A stretch of 64,000 nt of DNA from Theropithecus gelada (lineage: Eukaryota; Chordata; Mammalia; Primates; Cercopithecidae): positions 77,249,440 to 77,313,439 of the forward strand of contig NC_037683.1 in the NCBI RefSeq assembly GCF_003255815.1, in the 5' to 3' direction. The notes below the pieces were generated by a model, which did no database searches, was not told where the DNA came from, and saw nothing but the letters and a program-made list of their open reading frames with translations. This document shows, in pieces, positions 31,725-46,568 of the stretch. The translations under genes were made by a program, and so were the position numbers. Positions within the stretch are counted from its first letter, which is position 1, and every line of letters starts with the position of its first letter.

Positions 31725-32023
31725 CCAGGCGCAGTGGTTCACACCTGTAATCCCAACACTTTGGGAGGCTGAGGCAAGTGGATCACTTGAGGTCAGGAGT
31801 TCAAGACCCAGCCTGGCCAACCTGGTGAAACCTCTTCTCTACTAAAAATACAAAAATTAGCCGGGGGTGGTGGTACACACCTATAGTCCCAGCTACTTGG
31901 GAGGCTGAGGCAGGAGAATCTCTTGAACCCAGGAAGTGGAGGTTGCAAATGAGCTGAGATCGCACCACTGCACTCCAGCCTGGGCAACAGAGTGAGACTC
32001 TGTCTAAAAAAAAAAAAAAAAAA
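31725..32023 (+). mobile_element. AluS-like
   Basis: Full-length with an 18-A tail; flanks AAGCAGTGGGCT and AAGTGATGGGCT resemble a decayed target duplication. Confidence 0.94.
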
Positions 32024-32589
32024 GAAGTGATGGGCTGTGTCCTGGTTTTAGCAGTCCAGGAGCTGTTTTAGCATTTTTTTCATTACTGTGGAACACGGTG
32101 GTATTTGTAGTTAGGACCAGTTTTTCAGAAGACTCCATGAACTTTTTGACTCCGTGAACTTATTGTCCAGTGAAAGCATTAAACACACCTCGAAGAATCT
32201 GAGGAACTCAGCTGTTCTTTTCCAAAGTCCATATGAATGCTCTGACAGCAGCAGCTAGCAAATGGCTCGGTGAGACTTTTCTGGGTTTTTGCCACAACCT
32301 AAATATGACTGAGCTGTCTCTTTGCTTCTCTTTATTCATAAAATTGGTATCTCAGACTTCTAGGCAAAAGCTTCTTACATGCTGGTGAACTTTACAAACT
32401 GATGGCAGAGCAAGTCTTTTTATATTGTTCTCATTTCCAGAATGAATGCATTCAGTGTGTTCATATCTGTGTAGCTCAATTCTAATATTGGCCCTGTAGA
32501 TTCTGCTGCCAGTTCAGGTACTTTGTAGGAACTTCTGAAGGTCTCAGACAAAAAAGAGTGAGTAAAAAAACTGTATAGCATTCTAGATG

Positions 32590-32745
32590 TGCTATGAAAC
32601 ATTATTATTGTCCATATTTTAAAGCCGAGGACAAGTTAAGTAAAATCCAAGGTTTCACAGCTAATCCACGGCAGAACCAGGATTCAAACCGAGGCAGTGT
32701 GGCTCCTGTCTGTGCTCTTAACCACTAGACTCTCCTGCCCCTCTA
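32590..32745 (+). repeat. MIR SINE 3' half
   Basis: GGTTTCACAGCTAATCCACG, AGAACCAGGATTCAAACCGA and TGCTCTTAACCACTAGACTC fit the MIR 3' half. Confidence 0.75.
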
Positions 32746-32809
32746 GGATAGATACTTGTTCAGGTGTCCCTCTGTAGAGAATGGCACAAGTGGGAGTCAC
32801 TGCTAGAAT

Positions 32810-33215
32810 TGCTTCCCTCGCCTACAGGCTCAAGTCCAGTTCCCTTGGCAAGGCACACAAGGCCAATAAACCCTTGTGCTCACCCCTTCCATCCCATTCC
32901 TCTTCCCCACGTTTCCAGCATTCCACTTCAAGTCTCACTGTCCTCCCAAGATGCTATTTTGGGAGGACAAAGATGCTATTTTCTTCTGCCTGGAATACCC
33001 ACCCTCTTCCGTTCACTTGATCTCTATGCTTCCTTCAAAATGGCTCCTTCTAATGTCCCCTGCGCTGTCCTCATTCCCAGAAAGTGCTTATCACACAGCA
33101 TTGAAATGTACTCTTTCTTGCTGAGATAAGACTTAATTTTACACGTTGTGTGTCTAGCAGAGCCTGGCTCATTAAAGATGGAATGAATGAGTAAATAAAT
33201 GAACGAATGGTCTCC
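32810..33215 (+). repeat. L2 3' end with a local duplication
   Basis: TTCTGCCTGGAATACCCACC, CTTCAAAATGGCTCCTTCTA and a GAATGAATGAGTAAATAAAT end. AAGATGCTATTTT is duplicated at 32948-32983. Confidence 0.75.
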
Positions 33216-34688
33216 CAGGTCCATGCATCCAGTATATAGAAGGTCCTTAGAATCCCTTTTTAAATAATAAAATCAGGTTATCTTACAGCTGAACAGAGCT
33301 ATGAACAAGTCTAGTACCTGTTTAGTCAGAAAGAAGGCTCATGCATGGTTGATTCTCTGGGCTTCAGTCTCAGGGAAAGACTAAAGCAGGGCATATTTAT
33401 CTCTTGCCACTATTCATTTTATTACTTGCGAATGACATGTTCATTATGGGAACTCTTCCTTATACACTATGTGGTTGTTTTGTCTTTGGAGGCCAGGCAT
33501 TACACAGATCAAACTGATGCAGTAAGTCCTTTGGTTTCAACAGCTGTATTTTAACTCAACACAAATTTCTTGATAATCTTAGGGAAAGGAGCACTTAAAG
33601 TGCAGGAAGAGCCCACTTGTTCCAGATGTTGCAAATGAGGCAAGAAGTTCACTCTCAGACTGTACAGTCTTAGGCAACAACCTTGTCTTCCTGCCTGGAG
33701 TTTTAAGTTTATAAACCACCTCGAATGGCAATTTTCATAGAAACTAAACTGTATAACGGACCACCAATGTTTCAAGAAAAGAATGCATACTCCTCCCCCA
33801 TAGCTAAAATTGACATTAAATGCTCTTAGCCACCTACATTTATGAACAGTAGCTTATATTTAATAGCAAGTCGTACAACAAAGTGATGTGCGTCTTCAAG
33901 TCTTACAATTCTTGCTAACGAGGGACTCCTGGACCTGACTATCAGATGACCTCAGCTCTGTGACCATGTGAGTGGTAGGCCCTCACCCTCTTATATGTGG
34001 TTTTCTATTAGTCTGTTTTCATGCAGCTGGAGTTAACAAATGTTAGCTGAATAAAACTGAACCTTGTCTCGGGGAGGCACGTGGCATGGTTCTTTTCATA
34101 GGAGGATGTGGGATTGTTTCCAGATACACAGCTGCCTCTGAGTAAATGAATACATAGCCTTTAAAAAAAAGCCTTCCTCAGCTCCAAATATTTAAGTGTG
34201 TCATCTGCTGTAAAGCCTGAGTTTACAAATAAGGTGTCCTAAGACTATCACCAACTGCACTTTATTCTGCTCATCCTCTATTCTTCAGTCTCTTCAGTGC
34301 ATTCATACTCATTGCCAGATGTGGTAGTTTATTTTATTACCTGGATTCAACCTCAACTAGATTGTATCTGGAGTGTCAGAGTCTAGCTGGGCAGGGGTCA
34401 GCTCCTGGCTGGCCTCCTGTTTTTGTAAATGAATGTTTTGTTGGCACACAGTCACCCTCAGTCATTTACATACTGTCCGTGGCTACTCTCCCAGGACAAA
34501 CAGAGTTGGGTAGTTGGGCAAAATACACAGGGCCTGTAAAACCTAGAACATTTACTATTGGGCCCTTTATAGAAAAACCTTGCTCGCAAGGCAACCAACT
34601 CACATCTGTATTCTACATCTGGCTGTTGTTTAATAAATACCGAATATACCTAAGGTTTTATAAGGCTTTAAACTTTTTTACTTGGTTA

Positions 34689-34998
<310 letters not shown>

Positions 34999-36581
34999 TA
35001 GTAGAAAACCTCTGATCTTATGGTTGAGGTCAAGCCCTAAAATTTTGAAATCCTAATGTGAAAGCTGGAGCAACAATTATCTAAAAGTCTGGAACTTTTT
35101 TTTTTTTTTTAAATCTTCCAAGGGTAGAGTGTTAAATTTATCTTTGGAGAAGCTCCTCAATTGTAAATCCAATCACCCAGCCAGTGTCTGGTGGAAACTG
35201 AAAGATATTGATAAACAAAACACAAATATTTTCTCCTGACGTCTAGTGTTTAGTAATGTGACTTGTCCAGGAAGCAGAATGAGTACTAGGACTCACACTC
35301 AGTGGCCTGGGGGAGAGAGGAGGGAAAGGAGGGATTTTTCTTGGCTTGATATCTGCTTGGCTTGACATCCACTGAGCTGCAAACTGGTGCTGTTTCTTAA
35401 GGAGCTGTGTGTGCCCTTGTTTGAGCAGGTGTTTATAGGAAATCCAGAGCTGCGACATCACAGGAATGGTTAGGAATGAGCTTCTCCTTGCTCTGGAGGA
35501 AGAAATGTGCACAGGAACTGGCATGGACTTGGCCCAGCCTGACCTGGACAGACTCCCAAGTTCTACAAGCAGGGTGGTTGCAATAACCCAGCAGGTACTA
35601 TGGTATGGAATCTACTGAAGGCTCCTGATGGGGTCCACGAGGAAAAGCTATCCCCCTGTGGCTGTGAGGGGGGTTTTCTCTGAAGTGGATATTCCATAAT
35701 GGCAAGCATCCCAGGAAGAGGTCACTCCAGGTCAGGACAGGATGGCCTGTGTGCTAGTGGAATTTTTCCTTCTTAGAACCTGGTGTCAGGTTCTGGGATC
35801 TGGGGTGCAGGAAAGCTTGGAACACCTTTAGTGGAGAGATGAACTCCAGCCTCCTGAAGGCAAGCTGGCAGCTAAGCAGAGGGGCATCTCTGTTAAGGGA
35901 CCCTGGGAGCCCCTTCAGGGAGCAGCTGGATGTCACCATTGGTGTTTCATCTGCTTTTGGTTACCTTTAGCAAAGATTATGTCCTGAGTAGCAGTGTGGT
36001 CTCAGCTGCACTTTGGAGAATTAAGCTTCTGTTCCTGTCTTACGATGGAGGAGCAAAGAGGGGAACTCCTTAGGTCACAGGGGTAGTGGCAGCCACAGCA
36101 GACACCAGGAGGCGCAGCTGTGCCCACCGGAGTGCTTCTGGCCCAAGCGGGGGTGGCAGAGGCTAAAGTGGAAGAGCTGGAACCTCTTCCTGAGCAAAGT
36201 TATGAGCATCCAGGAAGGATGCTCAGGGGACCTCTGGGAGTGGGACTGGAGGTGCTGTTCTGTTCCTGTGCCGGTCATAGGAGGCTCCAATCATCATAAT
36301 TTAGTTTTGGGAAGTATTAAAAAAATGTGACCTGAATTTAAACTCACTGGCTGGTGAGACCTGGACCAGGATTTTTCCAGAGCCACAATTCTCAGGCATA
36401 TTCATAAGCTATTTCCTGTTATTTCTCTGGTGGTTTGATATAAATACAGCTTACAAGCCTAAATGTTAGCAGACCCCAAACACAGATATTCCTCAGCATG
36501 GCAGGAGCGTGTTCTTCACAATGTAATTTATGGGTAGGATTCTATTAGTACCCACAATGACTGTCTCTGAAAATGTCTTGA

Positions 36582-36975
<394 letters not shown>

Positions 36976-37679
36976 AGGACATTTTCTTATACAACTATAT
37001 GCCATTACCATCTCTAACAAAATCATTAACAATTTATTGATACCATCTAATAGCCAGTCTGTATTCAAATTTCCCTGGTAAATATGACTTCTTAACCTTA
37101 TCACATAAAAAGGGGTTCTTCCTGTTTTTTAAAAAAGCTATAAAGTGTTTTTTTAAATCTCACCAGAGGCTTTTGATGGCAGAATTTTTTTCTACCTGTT
37201 AATTTGGCAAGAGAGTTTCCTTTCTGCAGGAGCACAGATTATTAATCTTGGGTCTGAGTTCCAGCTGTGTTTCTGCTTCTGATTTACCTATCCTTAGGGG
37301 ACTCATTCAACCCTCCTCAGCTTCCCACCTGCATCCTCCTTCGGCCTAATAACTGTATACATTAAGCTACCAGCCTGCTGGATTTATGAGGGCATTTGCA
37401 ATGTGAAATGGCCGTTCCTGTGTGTTTTCCATGGCCATCTTCTGGGTGGGGAGGCTGGGGACTACTTCAGAGTTTGGAGGAAGGAGCTGTGTACCAGGTA
37501 AAGGTGGCACTGAGCTGGCAGGGGAAGGGAGCAGAGATGGGGCAGAGAAGCGACCAGAGGCAAAATTGGAGGAGCTCAGGGCAGAATCCATCCCTATCTC
37601 TTTTATTAAAAATACAAACCAAACAAAAACACATGTTCAGTTGAAAATGTAAAGAAAGCACAATGGATCATGTTTTCTT

Positions 37680-38230
37680 ACTTTCCGGATGTTAACCTTT
37701 TGGTTTTGATCACAACTTTTAAAAATGTATATACATTTTAATAAAATTTGGATTGTACACACTACCCTGTTGTGTAATTTTATTTTCCCACTTTATACTG
37801 TATTGGGAATGTTTTCACATGTAATTAAATATGATTCTAAAACAAGTTTTTAACAGTTGCTTAGTATGAAAATTTGTATACTATGTATACATATGTATAC
37901 AATATACATTTGTATACATTTAGGTTGCTTATAATTTATCACCATTACAAAAAAATGTTACCATGAATATCCTTGTACTTAGGAATTTGAACATATCTCT
38001 GATTATTTCTTTATGATCAATTCTGAGAAACAGAATTACTGGGTGAAGAGATCAGAACATGCTCCAAACCGTCCTCCAGAAAGTTTCTTCCAATTTATAA
38101 GGTAACTGAAAGTGTATGAATGAACTTATTTTCCTATAACTGTGCCAACACTAGTCTTGTTGCTTTTCCTCTCTAATATGACAATTTAAAACATGGATAT
38201 GCCATCATTGTCCCCACCCTGCTTTGTTCA
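37680..38230 (-). repeat. Probable old L1 3' region
   Basis: AATTACTGGGTGAAGAGATC and ACCATGAATATCCTTGTACT resemble L1M 3'UTR in reverse. It is decayed. Confidence 0.45.
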
Positions 38231-38699
38231 TATCCCTGGAATCTTTGACTATTTCATTGCTCCAAATCAAAAGATGGGGTGGTGGTTTTGCTCGCTGTCT
38301 CTAGTTCTTGACTGGCTGCTGCGGGTTTGGTGGAGGAAAAGTGGAGAAACGACTTGACCCATGCTATAGCTTCAAAAGTAGCTGGGCTATGTCAGTGGAA
38401 TGCTGAGTTGTAAATTATTTTCCTAGATTATTTACAAGACTGAGCTAACACCCAAAACATCCAGACTGCAAAAATCTCACTAGAGGAAGTACCTGTTTCT
38501 GGCTTCTGGCCAAAGGTTATGCTTCCCAGAAAAAAAACCAAACCAAACCAAAACAAAACTCACTTATTGACTGCCAAGAGTGGCATGTATTTTCAAACAT
38601 CTGATATTACAGAATCAGTATATTCATACATGTATTTTTACCTTTTCTTCTAAAACCTATTTTACCTCAAGTTTTGGGTTTGCTGCATAATTTGGATCA

Positions 38700-39017
<318 letters not shown>

Positions 39018-40464
39018 TTAAAGAATATTTGATATGGAGAAGATTCTAAGGGTTGTAACTACAATCCTTATAGCGGCCAGGCAGGTAACGTAAGAGTGAA
39101 GTGGACAAGGTATTGGGCAATAGGGAGTTGTGAAGACTGTAGCATTCTCAAATGCATTTGCTCCAACTAAATGAAGTAGTTGTCTCTTGGTTTCAGACCA
39201 CTGTTGGTAGGTGGGAATATTGGGCCAGTGTTCCCAGATCTTCATTTTTTTTTTTTTTTTTTTTTTTAGAGAAAGCCAGAAATTTGGATATTTACATGAA
39301 ATCTTTCCAATTTTAAATGCTTATGACAATTTAAACAAATAAATATTATATGGGACAAATAATTGGTCTGCTGCTGTGTCAGTCAGGCTGCTAGGGTTAA
39401 AAGGAACCAGGCATTTCCAAACATAATTAAATACATTCATATAAAAATAATTAAATGTTTTCTTTAGGTTTCTCATAAGCCGAGAACATCAAGACCATTT
39501 AAGGACAAAGTTCCCAAGGGACTCTAGTCTGGTTGGAGTTTGGCAGTTGGGAGATTCAAAGGCCAAATGTGACAGCTCTTCAAGCAATGCAGTTCCTGAA
39601 TGCAGCAGATCCTGACCCCCACCCTCTCTTCCCCTGACCAATGTCCAGTACTCTACCAGGGCCAGTCCCAGGTCTTTACAGTGGCAGTGAAGAAAAATGT
39701 TCTAGAAGGGGACATATCATGACATCGAATTGTGTGTTTACATAAAACCTTGATTTTCAAGTTAACAGCACCAGCTACTGTCATGCCACGTTTTACCAAT
39801 TGCCAGAGTTAAGTACAAGAAACTGCGCAATGCAGAGAAACTTATCACACCCAGACAAATGACATTTTTGTAAACCAAATTCATCTCTATCTACCTAAGG
39901 AAGCTTCCTCTTCAAAGGAACCCTGCAATATAATGATCAATATGGGAAAAGTCATTTCCAAATGCAACTGTGTCACAAGTTTTAAAAATACTGGGCCTTT
40001 CAAATGTGGTGCACATCCATATTTAAACCCTTCTCACAGAATTTGACTGCTGGTCCCCATAGCAAATATGTAGGGCAGATACATAGCAAGTTCTGGGTTT
40101 GAGTAGAAAGTGGGTAAGGAGTAGAGAGACCCTGAAGGCAGCTGTTGAGAGGCTGAGGGCAGTACAGCTGCAGTTGGGAAATAAATGAGTGAATGACTGA
40201 AAACATGATCAAAATTGACGATCATATTTTTCCTGAGGACACTAGCTAACATGTCAGTGACTAAATAAGCTTTTTTTTCCCATGCCCCAGATAATGTTTT
40301 GTTTATGTTTGAAAATGACATTTTCCTCCCAAGACATCATATGCTGGTCAAATGAAGATTTGAGCAGTGGTGGACAGCACTGTAGGCACAGTGTATGACA
40401 AAGCAATGCCATGTTGAGAACAGTGAAATGTTTCCACAGAAGCAAATATAGACATTCCAAGTGG

Positions 40465-40512
40465 AGAGAGGTGGAGAGGGAGAAGGAGAGGGAGAGGGGG
40501 AGAGAGAGAGAT
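40465..40512. repeat. GA-rich (GGAGA)n tract
   Basis: Purine-only run of GAGAGG, GGAGA and GA units. Confidence 0.9.
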
Positions 40513-40590
40513 ACATCTAATGTATTTCAATTTTTCCCATAATTAGAAAAGAACAACTTAGGTGAAAGCTTTTTAAATAATCATAGAGAA

Positions 40591-41168
<578 letters not shown>

Positions 41169-41505
41169 TTATTGAGTTCTCCTGTATCCATGTCTATGGA
41201 AAAATACCCCCAAATGCACATTTTAATGGCAAGAAAAATAGTTTAGATAATTTCCCATGAGTCTGTAAAATCCAGACTGAAGTTATATTTTAAAATATAG
41301 TGAACAGAAAGTACACATTATTCAGTAAGTCTATAAAAAGTATTCTACACATGAAAGCTTTGTTGTCATTTCTTCCCCATCAATTATACTTATTATAATG
41401 ACAAAATATTAAAGAACACTGTGAGAAAAAAAAATCTTAGTCAATCCAATACAGCTCTTTTGCTTTCACATACCACCTTTGTCTACCTGCAGAGATATTT
41501 GACAT

Positions 41506-41805
<300 letters not shown>

Positions 41806-43516
41806 TATTTTACATATTTTATATTTACATATCAGTTTGTATTTTTCTATTTTTATTATAAGTACATTTTGTAGCATATTTGTATAATCTTTCCTGTTTA
41901 TGCGACTTTTATAATTTTAATAGGAATATAATATCCTATTGATTTATTTACCATATTATCAAATGACTGTTATCTAATGTTTTGCACTCTTTTCAGTTAT
42001 TTCTAGGTAATGATATGTTCAGGTTTATCTGATTAAAAGGCTTTTTACAAAGTTTCTGATCTTGAGTACCTTGTACATGAAGTCTTATAATTATGTGAGT
42101 GTAGGGACATGTTCACTATTAAGAAATGTTACCATTCTCTGAAAGCTTTTCCTTAACAAGATGCCCATATTGAAATCCTTCAGTTGTATGGATAACACAA
42201 TTTAATGATGACTTTGATAACTAAAAATCACAAATTTTTATTTCTTCTTAATTATCTTCCAAGTATTTCTAATAACATCTAACTGCTTTACCCTTTCCTT
42301 CTCCCCATACACCCTTATCTTAAGGCAAAAAAGGAAATGGCATGACTTGCATCTTTTTTCCTTCATCAGCCTCTGTTGGATGTCATGATACTTGGAAGTA
42401 AAACGACTAAATGGCAGAAAGATTCAAGGAGGATATCACTGGATATGTGAATCTACAAACTCAAGCTATTAGTTTATGAATACCAAGACTTATTTGGGCA
42501 CAATTAAAAACTCTAAGGCAATGAAAGAATATGTGAATTATAATCAGTACTAGAATTTTCATTTAAATTCAGGCATCCTTCCCATGCCCACTAGTAGACC
42601 AAATAGATGAACCTCACAAGATGCATTTTGTGTACTAACCTTATCCTTAGCTTAATTTTATTTCCCTAAATATTCTACCTTTGCCTTGATTTCTATTTTG
42701 TGCATACACTACTGGATGCATTACTGGTGATTCAGTAGTGTTTACACACTACTGCATTGTGAATACACAATTTTAAATCATTATTGGAACAAACATATAC
42801 ACATACACACATAAACATTTCCCAAATTGTAGCTAAGACAAAGATGAAACAAAACCCTATTATCAATGCTATTTGGTTTCTACTTTACAACCCTAGTGTT
42901 AGAGACTCTTGAATGGATAAGAATACCAAGAATTCAAAATATTTTAAGTAAATTTAAAAAGCATGATGTGCTCACTTCCTGCTTTATAAACTGCCTGTGT
43001 TCAGCTGTTCTATATAAACATACCCATATTATGCCCTAATACTCTGTAATTCCCAGGACTTTAAAAAACAAACAAACATTCTCTCTCATACTATTCAGGT
43101 TGCTTCAAGTAAATTTTTGGCTTGTATGTCAAAGAAAGCTCAGTGTGTAAAAAATAAAGATGTGTCTGTGCTCAAAAACTAGCCACACAAGGACTCTGTT
43201 GAATAGCAAAAGAAGCCCATGTGCCCCAATCTCAGGGCTTGTATTACTAATGATTAACTGTGCCTCTAATTATCTCTATGCTAAATTAATGTAGGGTCAT
43301 TAGAAAGATATGCACTTGCTATTTTTCAGCCTTTAGCCAGATATAGGATTTTTTTAAAGGGAGAAATAAAAGAGCTGTCAGGTATAGTAGCTTGAAAGCA
43401 ATAAAAGGCGACATGCATGCCAAGCAGGTTACTGTATTTGGCAATTACAACTTTCTAGCTTTTTTCAAGCTTGTTCTTGAAATTGAGTGCCACAAATTGT
43501 ACTCCAATATTTCTAT

Positions 43517-43643
43517 TTTCCTTCCTTCCTCCCTCCCTCCCTCCCTCCCTTCCTTCCTTGCTTCCTTCCTTCCTTCCTTCTTTCCTTCCTTCTTTTTCTT
43601 TCTCTCTCTCTCTCTCGCCCCTTTCTCTCTTTCTTTCTTTCTA
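43517..43643. repeat. Polypyrimidine (CCTT)n/(CCCT)n/(CT)n tract
   Basis: About 127 bases with almost no purines on the plus strand, mixing CCTT, CCCT, CTTT and CT units. Plus-strand open frames through it (Pro/Ser/Leu/Phe runs) are artefacts. Confidence 0.97.
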
Positions 43644-43740
43644 AAAAGAAGAATAGAAATACCAATCTAGCGCTGGAAATGAAGTTGGGATATTCAGAGA
43701 TGTCACCCTGAGACCCTCAAATACAAGAAATGGCTAGTGA

Positions 43741-44086
<346 letters not shown>

Positions 44087-44499
44087 TCACCTAGGAGTTA
44101 TGCCTTGTAAATTGGTGTGCTTTATCTTGGTCTCAAGCAGTTTAGAAACAGCAGATTCAGGATGAAGAAAATCACCAGAAGTTTTTCCAGGTCCCAAGAA
44201 GAGGTCAGAGTCTCATAGGGCATAACCTTTCTTTACCCATTAACAGAGTCAGAACCTTGGACTGGATTAAGGATTATGGAGAGGTCCTCAAAGCCAAAGG
44301 CTGCTAGGAAGAACTGCCCTTCTGGGATTATGCAGGCCAGGCCCACCTGGTAAGGCCACTCCCAGAACTAAGAAAGGTGGAGATTATGAAAATAAATAAT
44401 TCAAAATCTCAGCTGTTGAAACTTTATTTTGAGCCTTAAGGGAATGTGATTATGGAACCTGAGTCACATAAATAGGCAGCTGTAACCTTTGTTTCTCTG

Positions 44500-44948
44500 A
44501 TTATAGATTAGCCTTTTCCTTAACTACATTGTTTGGTAAAATGTTGTAAATGACTAAAGGGTGCCAGGGAAGACCCTTTCTCTCTAAGTGTGGATCTTCA
44601 TTATAGATTAGCCTCCCTCTTTCCTCTTTCACACAAAGTCTTCATAGTTAGCACACGATCTAGGATGGAATGTTAAACTTGCTTTTAAATTGGAAAGGAA
44701 ATGAAAAGCTGTATGGAAAAGAAAACAAATTAAATTTTTGTCACTCATAAACCAGGCTTATGTAGAAAATACTATAATCCTACTAAACTTCTTTGTTTGC
44801 TGTATAGAAACAAGTACTTAACTTTTAACTTCGAAGCACTGACTCCATTTCTCGGAGTCCATGTTTCTTGGATGGCCATTACCAGCTTTTTGCTTGAATA
44901 AACTCTTTAAAACTGGATTCTGATCCTTTTGATTATTTCAGGTTGACA
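44500..44948 (+). mobile_element. Probable ERV1-type LTR (3' portion)
   Basis: Ends with a polyadenylation signal AATAAA (44897-44902) followed by CTCTTTAAAACTGG and a GATTATTTCAGGTTGACA end, an arrangement usual for class I LTRs. The 5' border is uncertain. No genes inside. Confidence 0.5.
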
Positions 44949-45329
44949 AGATCAACAATTTCCCTGAATGGTGTAGCAGGAAGGACTTCAGCAGTGCCAA
45001 CAAGGAATTCCCAAAAGTAAACTAAGTACCTGGACCCCCAAAGCCTCAGCAATGGACACAGGACACCATTCTTGGGCTTCCTTCCCACCACAGGCAAGGT
45101 GATTTCAAGCAGATGCTTGGGAAGCTTGGGAAAGACACTGGTATTAGGCAAGCAGGCTCAAGCCTGGTTCCACCAATTGTGAGGTGTGGAACCTGGGCCA
45201 TAACTTTAACTTCTCCTATTTTCAAGGGTTAGATTAGCTGCCTTCAGAAGTCCCTTCTAATGCCTCTAATCACCTCTGAGCCTTGATGTCCTCAACTTTA
45301 AAATGAGATCACATTATCTCATTTCCAAG

Positions 45330-46235
45330 AAAGCTGCCTGTGCTTTTGAAGCAGGAAATTTCCCAGACACCTTTGCAGGTAGGAACTGGAGTGCACGGAT
45401 GCTAGATCTAGCTGGCCGCTTTGGCACTGGCGGGGGCAAACTCCACTCACTTGGACCCATTGCACTTCATCCCTTGCAGAAGGGAGTCCACAGGTGAGCA
45501 GGTGCGGGAGCTGGGGGTGAGGGCTTCTGGGCATCAGCCTGAGCGAACTCTGTGTGGAGTCCTGAGGCAGTGTCTAGTGGGTGCCCACTACCCTTGAAGC
45601 CCCAGAGAGCATGTGTTTTAGTCAGCGCTCTTTTAGCTTTTGCCATCCACAGATGGCTTAAGTGTTAACAGTTCAGTGGGCCCTCTGCCTTTTCGTGTGA
45701 GATGGTTGCTGTCTACAGAGAGCAGACGGTCAGTGTGATAGCCTTTAGCATCCTCACCCATGGCACCCAAGCTCTTGTTTGGTGTCCAGGAATAATCAGG
45801 TCACATGAACAAATTGAAGGGTGGTGAATATGGAGGATTTTATTGCTGATGAACGTGGCTTTCAATGGAGGGGAGCTGAAAAGGGGATGGAGCAGGATCA
45901 TCTCCCAGAGTCTGGCCATCCCTGGCCAGACTGCTCCCCAAGGTAACACTGTCAAGCCATCCCTCTGAAGTCAAGCCGCTTCTCTGCAACGTCCAGCTGC
46001 TTCTCCTCTCTCTGCTGTTGGAGCCTGGGGTTTTTACGGGCACAGGATGGGTGGCAGGGGGGCCATGGGTGGTTTTGGAAAAGGCAACATTTGAGTGGGA
46101 AAACAAGAATGCATGTTCTCACTTTGGGCCATGGATCCAGGCTTCAGAGTGAGGCCTTTGCTGGGGACTGCCCTCTTCTGCCCAGAATTTCCTTGCCTCC
46201 TGTCCCTATTGCTTTCTCCAGCTTTTATGCTAAAT
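45330..46235 (-). mobile_element. Probable ERV-derived LTR block
   Basis: GC-richer block unlike its surroundings. The minus strand has an AATAAA at 45838-45843 and a TAAAAA promoter-like motif near 46030. I recall similar dispersed sequence (GTTTTAGTCAGCGCTCTTTT; CACCCATGGCACCCAAGCTC) from class I LTRs but cannot name the family. It runs in the SLC1A1 sense direction. Confidence 0.45.
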
Positions 46236-46251
46236 ATAAGTAAGCTGGTAA

Positions 46252-46568
46252 GGCCAAGTGCAATGGCTCATGCCTGTAATCCCAGCACTTTGGGAGGCCA
46301 AGGCAGGTGGATCATGAGGTCAGGAGTTCAAGACCATCCTGCCCAAGATGGTGAAACCCCATCTCTACCAAAAATACAAAGATTAGCCAGGCTTGGTGGT
46401 ATATGCCTGTAGTCCCCTGTAGTCCCAGCTACTCAGGGGGCTGAGGCAGGCGAATCACTTGAACCCGGGAGGCAGAGGTTGCAGGTGAGCCAACATCACG
46501 CCACTGCACTCCAGTCTAAATGACAGAGCAAGACTCCGTCTCCCAAAAAAAAAAAAAAAAAAAAAAAA
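46252..46568 (+). mobile_element. AluY/S-like
   Basis: Full-length with a 28-A tail, internal 10-bp doubling CCTGTAGTCC (46408-46427), and duplication AAGTAAGYTGGTAA on both sides. Confidence 0.94.

Noticed and set aside
43392..43711. Pro/Ser/Leu/Phe-rich plus-strand frames
   Set aside because: Produced by the polypyrimidine repeat; no coding evidence.
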